NCBI GenBank assembly: GCA_958296385.1
Contig: OY282494.1
Coordinates: 1,471,416 to 1,535,415 of the forward strand
Reading direction: 5' to 3'
DNA from: an uncultured Dehalococcoidia bacterium
GTDB taxonomy: Bacteria > Chloroflexota > Dehalococcoidia > Lucifugimonadales > UBA3495
Length of the DNA: 64,000 bases
Program-made: the position numbers and the translations under genes
The notes under the pieces: generated by a model
Database searches by the model: none
What the model saw: the letters and a program-made list of their open reading frames with translations, nothing else
Told to the model about the DNA's origin: nothing
Shown here: positions 15,601-22,750 of the stretch, one piece after another
How the letters are laid out: each line of letters begins with the position of its first letter
Numbering within the stretch: position 1 is the stretch's first letter

Positions 15601-16136
15601 TTGCCCCCAAAGACACCCCGAGGGGGTCTGGGGGAAATGATTTCCCCCAGCGTCACCCCCTCCCGTCAAATCCCAAAAAATCAATGACACCCCCCTACTT
15701 GCAACCGCACATCAGTTCGTGTAGGATAAATCCATCGGGCAAATCAACCAACCCCGCTACCAGCCGTTTCTCATATAGAGGGCGCACCTGGGAAATCGGG
15801 GACACCGCACCATCGCATCGTCGGAGATTCAAGTCAAAACGGCCAGTCAGCAAAAACCGCAATCGGCAAGGGTAGTCCCATCCCCGCTTACACGGCGTGG
15901 GCTGCCTCCGCTGGGTATCGAGCTTCAGCCCGCGTGCAGCCCCTAAAAAGGTAGGACACGTAAAATGAAGGTCCAAAATAGTTGCGTAACCACCTCCGGC
16001 CGTAGGGCTGACAACGACTTGAATCTCCGACAACAAACCAAACCAACCGAACCCACCGCCCGATACGATAGCCCGATACCGACAACCGCAAACTCGATCG
16101 CAAAGGATTGACCGATTATGACTTGACCAAGCCACC
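15601..16136. repeat. 536-bp dispersed repeat, copy A
   Basis: This intergenic block matches 55062-55597 over its whole length, including the palindrome at its left end (15628-15650), gggcaaatcaaccaacccc, the run around gagattcaagtcaaaacgg, cgagcttcagcccgcgtg, and atgacttgaccaagccacc at the right end. The right end stops four bases from the minE stop codon. Open frames inside are not conserved: copy B has one extra A in a run (15852-15856 versus 55312-55317), which shifts every frame. It is therefore more likely a non-coding mobile or RNA-encoding repeat than a gene. Immediately to its left (15556-15600) is the CATTCTGAGCGCAGCG repeat. Confidence 0.8.
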
Positions 16137-16139
16137 CTG

Positions 16140-16397
16140 TTACTGGCGCTCGCGTAAGCGCACGCGGGATACGAGGAACACGTCCTCCCCGTCGTGGTGC
16201 AGGCCGAATTCGGCGAAGTCGGCGGCTACGGGCAGGTGCTCGTTGATAGTGGACAGCAGGTTGACCCGCAGCTCGGACAGCTGGGGCGTTGACACCTCCA
16301 GCCGGTCCTGCCGGATGGTGGCCTGCAACCGCTGGCGGGCTGCCTGGCGCGGGCTGCCGGCTTTGCTGCCCCTTTTGGCGCGCAGTAAATCAAACAT
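16140..16397 (-). CDS. minE: Cell division topological specificity factor MinE
   Basis: An 85-residue MinE. The N-terminal amphipathic/anti-MinCD segment (MFDLLRAKRGSKAGSPRQAA) is followed by RLQATIRQDRLEVSTPQLSE, which matches the MinE core AKERLQ...R, and a C-terminal dimerisation region. It stimulates MinD ATPase and drives pole-to-pole patterning of the MinCD inhibitor. The start overlaps the end of minD by 8 bases, so minC-minD-minE is one operon. Its stop lies right beside the 536-bp repeat. Confidence 0.9.
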   Translation of the reverse strand: MFDLLRAKRGSKAGSPRQAARQRLQATIRQDRLEVSTPQLSELRVNLLSTINEHLPVAADFAEFGLHHDGEDVFLVSRVRLRERQ

Positions 16398-17214
16398 TGG
16401 CCGACGCTCTCCGGTTCATCCCCATCAGCTGCCGCACTTTGTCCATTATGGAGTCGCTGCGTTCCTCCTCCGGCTCAAACATCGGAATGTGCTCGCCGTC
16501 CAGCCGGGCCGCAATCCGCACAAACTCCCGCCCGGACGGAGACTGCGGGTCATACGCCACCGGGGTGCCGCTGTTGGTGGAGGTGATTACCCGGTCATCC
16601 GACGGCACCAGGCCCACCGCCTCAATGCCCAGCATATCCAGCACGTCGTCCGACGACAGCATATCGCCCTGCCGCACCATCTCCGGCTTGATGCGGTTGA
16701 TGATGACCCGCGCCTTGCGGACGTCGTTAGCGTGCAGCAGCCCAATCACCCGGTCGGCGTCCCGGATGGCCGAAACCTCCGGCGTAGTCACCACCAGCGC
16801 CTCCCGGGCGGCGGCGATGGCGTTGCGAAAGCCCTGCTCAATCCCCGCCGGGCAGTCAATCACCACGTAGTCAAAATCCAGCTCCAGCCGCCGGCATAAG
16901 TTCTGCAACTGTTCGGCGGAAACGCAGTCCTTGTCGCGGGTTTGCGCGGCGGCAATCAGGTACAGCTCCCCGGCGTGCTTGTCCCGTATCAGCGCCTGCT
17001 CAATCCGGCACCGCTCCTCCATCACGTCCACCAGGTCATACACGATGCGGTTCTCCAGCCCCATCACCACGTCCAGGTTGCGCAGCCCGATGTCGGTATC
17101 AACGACCACCACCCGATTGGAACGCAGGGCTAACCCGGTTCCCACGTTGGCCGTGGCCGTTGTCTTGCCCACGCCTCCTTTACCGGATGTCATTACGATA
17201 GTCCTACCGCTCAT
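16390..17214 (-). CDS. minD: Septum site-determining ATPase MinD
   Basis: A 274-residue deviant Walker-type ATPase that binds membrane when ATP-loaded and recruits MinC to block division near the poles. The deviant Walker A SGKGGVGKTT is at residues 10-19, followed by DTDIGLRNLDVVMGLENR and DCPAGIEQGF. The C terminus has the amphipathic membrane-targeting helix (SIMDKVRQLMGMNRR). Length and motifs are normal. It overlaps minC upstream and minE downstream. Confidence 0.96.
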   Translation of the reverse strand: MSGRTIVMTSGKGGVGKTTATANVGTGLALRSNRVVVVDTDIGLRNLDVVMGLENRIVYDLVDVMEERCRIEQALIRDKHAGELYLIAAAQTRDKDCVSAEQLQNLCRRLELDFDYVVIDCPAGIEQGFRNAIAAAREALVVTTPEVSAIRDADRVIGLLHANDVRKARVIINRIKPEMVRQGDMLSSDDVLDMLGIEAVGLVPSDDRVITSTNSGTPVAYDPQSPSGREFVRIAARLDGEHIPMFEPEEERSDSIMDKVRQLMGMNRRASANV

Positions 17215-18226
17215 TGGGGTTTCCTCCGTGGTTTATCCCGTGATTTTTCAGATAGGGCGACACCTGCACCGCACGATTACGCACCTGTGCGATGATGGCC
17301 GCGCTGCCAACCCGCCCCGGCCGGCCCAAGTCCGGCGCCGCATCAGGAGCGTTCCACCCGTCCGGAGCCTCCCAGCGATAGCCGGCGATGCGCAGAATAG
17401 GCTGGGCCGCCGACATCGCGGTAATCGTAGCGGTAGCATCGCCGGCCGCCCCGGCATGGGCCAGCCCCCGCAAAGCGCCCACCACCACCACGTCCCCATC
17501 AGCCACCACCGCAGCCGCCGGATTAACGTTGCCCAGAATAACCACGCTGCCCGGAATATGCGCCGCCTCGCCGGCCCGGAAAGTACCCCGCACAATCCAG
17601 GCCGGCGCCCCGGTGCGGTCATCCTCCGGCGCCAACCCCCCCAACCGCAGCAGCCCATCAGCGGGAACATCCGGCTCCGGCGCATCATCATCAGGGACAT
17701 CAGCGGCAAGGTCATCAGCAGCAGGGCAATCAGCAGCGGGGCAATCGGCAATCGGGCTACCGTCAATCGGGCTATCCTCATCGCGCGAACCCTGGTCCAT
17801 CTGCGAACCCTGGTCCAATCGACCGCCGGCAATCCAGGATTGCCCGGCAATCAGCTCGGCGATACGCGTCCGCTCGGCCTCAAGGATTGCCGGGTCGCAC
17901 CAGAATTGCCGCACCGACAGCCCGGATTCCGACTGTATAACCTTCTGGATACGCTGGCGCTGCCGGTCGGACAGCAGGCGGCGGCCGATGTTCACCGTAA
18001 CCGCACCGCTGGCGAACAAATCGGAGAACCGCCCCAGATGCTCCCGCAGCGCGCGGCACGCCACCTCCAGCGAAACGCCGTCGTCAATGTCAAAATTGAC
18101 CAGCGTTCCCCGGTTGGAAACCGTAACTACGGACGGGGTTTCAACAGTTTGAGCGTTAGCGTTCACAAATAGCTCGCCAGCTCGTATGCCGGCCGGAGCA
18201 TCGGAACTTGGAACATTCCGGCGCAA
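17204..18226 (-). CDS. minC: Septum site-determining protein MinC with a long acidic linker
   Basis: A 340-residue FtsZ-assembly inhibitor. The N-terminal domain covers about 30-110 (VSNRGTLVNFDIDDG to QKVIQSESGLSV). The C-terminal beta-helix covers about 215-300, with GTFRAGEAAHIPGSVVILG, GDVVVVGALRGLAHAGA and ILRIAGYRW. Between them lies an unusual Asp/Ala/Pro-rich linker of roughly 80 residues with short repeats such as PAADCPAAD. The listed start is TTG 18226. GTG 18166, with GGCGAG six bases upstream, fits the promoter at 18249 better and would give 320 residues. Confidence 0.9.
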   Translation of the reverse strand: MRRNVPSSDAPAGIRAGELFVNANAQTVETPSVVTVSNRGTLVNFDIDDGVSLEVACRALREHLGRFSDLFASGAVTVNIGRRLLSDRQRQRIQKVIQSESGLSVRQFWCDPAILEAERTRIAELIAGQSWIAGGRLDQGSQMDQGSRDEDSPIDGSPIADCPAADCPAADDLAADVPDDDAPEPDVPADGLLRLGGLAPEDDRTGAPAWIVRGTFRAGEAAHIPGSVVILGNVNPAAAVVADGDVVVVGALRGLAHAGAAGDATATITAMSAAQPILRIAGYRWEAPDGWNAPDAAPDLGRPGRVGSAAIIAQVRNRAVQVSPYLKNHGINHGGNPNER

Positions 18227-18248
18227 CGGCAGGCGCGCTGACGGAGCA

Positions 18249-18257
18249 TTTATAGCA
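18249..18257 (-). promoter_or_regulatory. Putative extended -10 promoter of the min operon
   Basis: TGcTATAAA on the minus strand. Transcription would begin near 18242, too close to TTG 18226 for a ribosome site but about 75 bases before GTG 18166, so it favours the shorter MinC. Confidence 0.4.
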
Positions 18258-18340
18258 ACGGCGGCCTATCGGTTGCCCTTATGACAACTTGCAACTTTAG
18301 GCGAATTCAAAAAACCCGGCAACTGCATCGGGCCACGCAA

Positions 18341-19936
18341 TCAAGCCTCATAAACGGTGCTGCCGCCCAGGATGGTACGGGTTACAGCGATGTCCTTGAT
18401 GGCGAACGGGTCAACTGCGGTAGGATCAGATTCCAATACTACCAAATCGGCCAGTTTGCCCACCTCCACGCTGCCCTTCTGACTTTCCTCAAAGGATGCG
18501 TAGGCGCCGTTCAGCGTGTAGATACGCAGGGCGTCCTCAACCGATATGCGCTGATTGACGCCCCACTCCCGGCCCGTGCTGTCGGTGCGAGTTACGCAGC
18601 TCTGTATGCCCATCAGCGGCTCAAAGGGGCCGGGCGGGTAGTCGGTGGCGCCGGTCGCAACCACGCCGTAGTCCATAAACGAGCGCTGCGCAAACATCCA
18701 CTCCAGCCGCTGCGCCCCGTAAAACTGCATCTTTTCGCCGTGATAATAAACGTAGGTGCAAAACGGCGTGGCGATGGCGCCCAGCCGGTGCATCCGCCCC
18801 AGCAAGTCCGGGTTGACCAGGGTGCAATGCTCCACCCGATGCCGGGGATCCGGGCGCGGATGGGCCGCCTGCGCCTGCTCGTAAGCCCGCAAAACCAGGT
18901 CAATCGTAGAGTCGCCGTTGGCGTGGATGCACACCTGAAACCCGGCGGCGTGCATCTCCATAACGTGCCCGGCAATCTCATCCTCGGTCATCGTCAAAAT
19001 CCCGTGGTCGCAGCAGCTCCCCACGTAAGGCTCCGACAGATAAGCGGTGCGCGATGCGATAGCCCCGTCGGCCACCATCTTGATGCCGCCGATACGCAGC
19101 CGCGCGTCGCCCAGCCCGGAGCGGATACCGGCGTCGCGCAGAGCGGGAAAGTAGCGATAAAACATCAAGGCGTACACCCGCAGACTCAAGTCGCCGGCGT
19201 CGCGCCCCTCCTGATAGGTACGCAGCTCGTAATCCGTAACGCGGGCATCGTGCACGCTGGTCAACCCAACCCGATTCAGCATCTTGCAGATAGTACGCAG
19301 CCCCTCCCGCCGCGTTTCAGCAGACTCCACCGGCAGCTGATGCTCGCGCAATTCGTCCGCCGCCCGCTCGTAAATCACCCCATCCAGCCGGCCGGTATCC
19401 GGATTGCGCCCCAGCCGGCCGCCGGGCGGGTCCGGCGTTTCGTCATTAAACCCGGCCCGCTCCAAAGCCAGCGAGTTGCCAAAATAAACGTGTCCGGCCC
19501 GATGCGCCACCAAAATAGGATGCTCGGTACTAACCGCATCCAAATCCTCCCGCCGCAAAAACCGATTCTCCGCCGTCTTGGTATCATCAAACTTAAACCC
19601 CTGCACCCACTCCCCAGCCGCCGCCGTCACCACCCGCTCCCGCAAAGCCCCCTGAATCTCCCCAACAGACGGCAAAGCACAATCCGCCGCCATAACGTGC
19701 CGAGTGCCACTGCTAAGCACATGAATATGAGCATCAACAAACCCCGGCAAAACCGTCCCCCCGCCCAAATCCAGCACAGCAGTGCCCGGCCCAATAAGCA
19801 TCTCCACGTCAGCATCACTGCCAACGCCGATAAAGCGGCCGGCGCGTATGGCGACAGCGGAGGCGCGGGGTTGCGCCGGGTCAATAGTGATGACGTTGGC
19901 GCGGCGGATAACGGTATCAGCATGGTGAGTGGGCAT
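18341..19936 (-). CDS. Amidohydrolase family 3 protein (YtcJ-like)
   Basis: A 531-residue metal-dependent hydrolase. After a small beta domain, GFVDAHIHV (His70, His72) gives the first metal ligands. Later elements are KMVADGAIASRTAYL, CIHANGDSTIDLV and HRVEHCTLV, all typical of the YtcJ/PF07969 group. These enzymes deacylate or hydrolyse amide-type substrates; the substrate is unknown. ATG 19936 is chosen over an upstream in-frame start because AGGAG lies eight bases before it and the protein then begins at the family's usual point. Confidence 0.88.
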   Translation of the reverse strand: MPTHHADTVIRRANVITIDPAQPRASAVAIRAGRFIGVGSDADVEMLIGPGTAVLDLGGGTVLPGFVDAHIHVLSSGTRHVMAADCALPSVGEIQGALRERVVTAAAGEWVQGFKFDDTKTAENRFLRREDLDAVSTEHPILVAHRAGHVYFGNSLALERAGFNDETPDPPGGRLGRNPDTGRLDGVIYERAADELREHQLPVESAETRREGLRTICKMLNRVGLTSVHDARVTDYELRTYQEGRDAGDLSLRVYALMFYRYFPALRDAGIRSGLGDARLRIGGIKMVADGAIASRTAYLSEPYVGSCCDHGILTMTEDEIAGHVMEMHAAGFQVCIHANGDSTIDLVLRAYEQAQAAHPRPDPRHRVEHCTLVNPDLLGRMHRLGAIATPFCTYVYYHGEKMQFYGAQRLEWMFAQRSFMDYGVVATGATDYPPGPFEPLMGIQSCVTRTDSTGREWGVNQRISVEDALRIYTLNGAYASFEESQKGSVEVGKLADLVVLESDPTAVDPFAIKDIAVTRTILGGSTVYEA

Positions 19937-20132
19937 AGTGAAAACTCCTGAAAGATGAACTTTTGATTCAGAGACGCAAGCCGGGGCGCTGGTGCTACAA
20001 TCCGCAAGGCGTCGTGCCAAATAGGGATTTTACAGTATGCGCCGCATATTCCAGCTGCGATGTTACGGTGTTAGGTGGTCTGCCATTGCTCGCCCCCGGC
20101 ACGATGGCTGCGTGGATACATTGCGTAGTTCC

Positions 20133-20672
20133 TCATAGTATCAAGCCGATCAGCAACAGCACTGCCGCCACTGCCGCAACCGCTGCGATGCCCAGCAGCC
20201 CAAACAGCCCGCAGCCCCGGCGTTGAGCATCATCCGAGGCATGGCGGTTAGATTTGTCCAAGTGGAACGGTAGGGGTTCTGCTCCGGTTATTTCGTGGAA
20301 TCGTTCTGATTGGCGGTCGCGCAGTGATTTTAGCGCTGCTTCAAAGCGGGCGGCCTCGGCGCGGGTGGGCAGGGGGTAGGATGTCCAGATTAGTTCGGGG
20401 GCGCTGCCGGCTGTGGAATATACTGCGTCGGCGACGTGGGCGCCCAGTCTGGCCTGCACGTTGGCGGTGTGGCCTACGTAGTGGCCGTAGTCGGTTTCCA
20501 GTACATAGACGTAAAACTCGCTGCGGCCCAGCTCCGCATCCCGTTCATCCTGGCCGTCCAGCCGCTCCGGGTCGTGCCAGCTGCCCCGCTGCCGGCGCCG
20601 GTTGCAACGGTAGCAGCGGGTATAGCGGCCACGTATCCGCCGGCCGCAGTCCTGACAAGAGCCGAACCGCAT
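20133..20672 (-). CDS. Zinc-ribbon/GIY-YIG protein with a C-terminal membrane helix
   Basis: A 179-residue protein with three parts. Residues 6-24 hold two Cys pairs (CQDC and CYRC), a likely zinc ribbon. Residues about 52-130 form a GIY-YIG domain: FYVYVLETDYGHYVGHT, a following Arg (QARL) and a Glu in RFEAALKSL as candidate catalytic residues. The last 25 residues are a hydrophobic helix (LLGIAAVAAVAAVLLLIGLI). A membrane-tethered nuclease of this layout is unusual; many stand-alone GIY-YIG (YhbQ/UPF0213-like) proteins are cytosolic and poorly understood. Confidence 0.75.
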   Translation of the reverse strand: MRFGSCQDCGRRIRGRYTRCYRCNRRRQRGSWHDPERLDGQDERDAELGRSEFYVYVLETDYGHYVGHTANVQARLGAHVADAVYSTAGSAPELIWTSYPLPTRAEAARFEAALKSLRDRQSERFHEITGAEPLPFHLDKSNRHASDDAQRRGCGLFGLLGIAAVAAVAAVLLLIGLIL

Positions 20673-20679
20673 CGCCAGC

Positions 20680-21018
20680 CTACGCCCCCGGCACGATAGC
20701 GACGTGGATGCTGGGTACGCCGGCCTCTCCGCTCAGCGTGGCCAGGGCTTGTTCCGCTTCGGCGATGGGGAAGCTGTGGGTGTGGAGGCGGGCCAGGGGG
20801 TATTTGCGGGCGTGGATGGTGTCCACGGCGCGACGAAATGCCGGCATCCGCAACCGGATTGCGCCATAATGAGTGGTGATGGTACTGGCGTACCAATGAT
20901 GCCGGTGCATCGCCAACCCGCAGTCCGGGCAGAGCGGTTGGCAATCACCCAAAGCCTGCTGCAACCGGACGGGCATCTGCTGCTCCAACCGGGTTTCCAA
21001 ATCATAAAGCAGTCCCAT
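20680..21018 (-). pseudogene. Chimeric remnant: transposase N terminus joined to alcohol-dehydrogenase C terminus
   Basis: A 112-residue frame made of two unrelated halves. Residues 1 to about 63 (MGLLYDLETRLEQQMP onward, with CPDCGLAMHRHH and the TTHYGAIRLRMPAF strand) resemble the N terminus of ISKra4/UPF0236-like transposases. Residues from about 64 (AVDTIHARKYPLARLHTHSF to HVAIVP) match the end of zinc-type (MDR) alcohol/threonine dehydrogenases. The catalytic parts of both families are missing. GGGAGG lies ten bases before ATG 21018. It is most likely a deletion junction left after an insertion event; expression is uncertain. Confidence 0.7.
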
Positions 21019-21201
21019 AACAGCGCCCCTCCCACCGACGTCAGACCAGGCATTTACACCCATCCTACAACCAAACCACCTAAAACGAAACGCTGCCAAT
21101 CCCGGGCTGCGGATGACAGCGCGCCGGAAACGCAGTAAAATGCAGTAACGAACCGGATTGAAACGGCGTCCTTTCCGCAATCAAGCGCCAGGAGGAAAGC
21201 T

Positions 21202-21423
21202 ATGCCCATCAGAAAATACGTGGTAATGCGCTACCAGCGCGCTGAGATCGACCCGCGCACCAAGCAAATCAAACCCCGATTCGCATACAGCTCCGACCCC
21301 GACAAGCGCAAAGAAGAGTACAAGGAACACCCGGCCGATGGGCCGTTGCTCGAAGGCGCCATAGCCGGGATCTACCATCCCACCAAAGGCCGGCGCGATG
21401 CTGACGGTGAAGGCAGCTTATGA
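21202..21423 (+). CDS. Small basic hypothetical protein upstream of the FRG gene
   Basis: A 73-residue protein starting MPIRKYVVMRYQRAEIDPRT with AGGAGG seven bases before the ATG. It is charged, soluble and of no recognised family. The stop codon lies within a hairpin (21410-21417 pairing with 21427-21434) that has no T run, so it is a weak terminator or attenuator. The FRG-TPR gene begins 50 bases later on the same strand, and both are AT-richer than their neighbours. Confidence 0.6.
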   Translation: MPIRKYVVMRYQRAEIDPRTKQIKPRFAYSSDPDKRKEEYKEHPADGPLLEGAIAGIYHPTKGRRDADGEGSL

Positions 21424-21473
21424 TGGGCTGCCTTTACAAATTTCTCCCTTAGCCGAACAAGCAGGAATTTAAC

Positions 21474-22715
21474 GTGTCGGAACAAGATGTTCACCAGAGC
21501 GTCCAGGACTTGCTGCACGTCCTGACCGTCCCATCAGAACTCGCGTACATATATCGCGGGGAAAGCAGAGCAGATTACGGCGAGGTATCGTCTAACCTGT
21601 ATCGAGAATATAAAGATACCGTTACCATCAGCCACATCAGCATCGGCCAGATTGAGTTCTTTGAACTTGAAGCCGCCGCCAAGCATGATGCGTCTAACAT
21701 GGACGATGCGAGACTGCGCTCGCTGGTTCAGCACTATCACGGCAAGACCAATGCTATCGACTTCACGGGCGATATAAATGTCGCTCTGTTTTTTGCGTGC
21801 GATGGCGATTTTGATAAAGATGGCCGGGTCATACGACTCGACCCGCAATCTACCGTCTGCGAAATAACGGAGCCTGCCGAGCCGCAGCACCGAATTATCG
21901 TGCAGAAAAGCATCTTTGTGACGCCGCCTAATGGGTACGTCCCCTCTGGAGAATATCAGGATGCGACTGTCATTGTGCCGGCAAAACTGAAACTTCCCAT
22001 ACTGGCATACCTCCGACGCTACCATGGGATTTCCAGCAGGACAATCTACAACGACCTCCACGGCTTCGTTCACTATCGTGCCAACCATAAAGCTACTATC
22101 GAGATGAACTTCTCAGCGATTAACCGGGACGCATCGGGTGAATACCAAGAGGCTATTGAACTGCTTAACGAATCAATAGCACGCGACCCTGATGCCAGCG
22201 TCACGCACTTGCTTAAGGGGATGGTCAACCAAGGCGCCGGTCATATTCCGGAGGCTATCGAAAATTTCAACGCCGCTATCGCTCTCAATCCCAACAACGC
22301 CAATGCTTACAACTACCGGGGCATATGCCATTATTGGCAAGGCGACAACGACCAAGCACGCGCCGATTACAGCGAAACCTTAGCCATTAATCCAAATCAC
22401 AGCTCAGCCTTAACCAACCGTGGCCTACTCCGCCACGAGAACGGAAACCGGCGCGGCGCCATGCGCGATTACGACCGGGCGCTGCGCATAGACTCTACCC
22501 TGGTCATCGCACTTAACAATCGAGGATTACTCCATCTGGCAAGCGACGACCCAGATGCGGCCATCGCGGACTTGGATGCGGCTATCAGGCTACAGCCCCG
22601 TTGGGCACTCCCCTATCTGAATCGTGGTTACGCTTACCATGCCAAAGGGGATGCTGAGCAGGGGGATGCTGACATACGCCGGGCAATTGCTTTGGAGCCT
22701 GGTATAGAATTGTAG
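21474..22715 (+). CDS. FRG-domain protein with C-terminal TPR repeats
   Basis: A 413-residue soluble protein. Residues about 22-210 form an FRG domain: YRGE at 27-30, LVQHYHGKTNAIDFT at 84-98 with the invariant His and Asp, and then VALFFACDGDFDKDG. Residues about 220-413 contain roughly six tetratricopeptide repeats (for example AYNYRGICHYWQGD and ALNNRGLLHLASDD), a protein-interaction surface. The molecular role of FRG is not established here; the family occurs in accessory and phage-linked loci. It starts at GTG 21474. AT-richer sequence and the neighbouring chimeric remnant suggest acquisition by transfer. Confidence 0.8.
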   Translation: MSEQDVHQSVQDLLHVLTVPSELAYIYRGESRADYGEVSSNLYREYKDTVTISHISIGQIEFFELEAAAKHDASNMDDARLRSLVQHYHGKTNAIDFTGDINVALFFACDGDFDKDGRVIRLDPQSTVCEITEPAEPQHRIIVQKSIFVTPPNGYVPSGEYQDATVIVPAKLKLPILAYLRRYHGISSRTIYNDLHGFVHYRANHKATIEMNFSAINRDASGEYQEAIELLNESIARDPDASVTHLLKGMVNQGAGHIPEAIENFNAAIALNPNNANAYNYRGICHYWQGDNDQARADYSETLAINPNHSSALTNRGLLRHENGNRRGAMRDYDRALRIDSTLVIALNNRGLLHLASDDPDAAIADLDAAIRLQPRWALPYLNRGYAYHAKGDAEQGDADIRRAIALEPGIEL

Positions 22716-22750
22716 GCCGGTTGGCGGGGGCGGGGATTGGTGGCGGTTGG

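Noticed and set aside
15695-16135. 146-residue minus-strand frame inside the 536-bp repeat
   Set aside because: The other copy has a one-base indel that destroys the frame, so the shared sequence is not maintained as a protein.
19993-20001. TGcTACAAT promoter-like motif on the + strand
   Set aside because: No rightward gene follows within a sensible distance; both neighbours run leftward.
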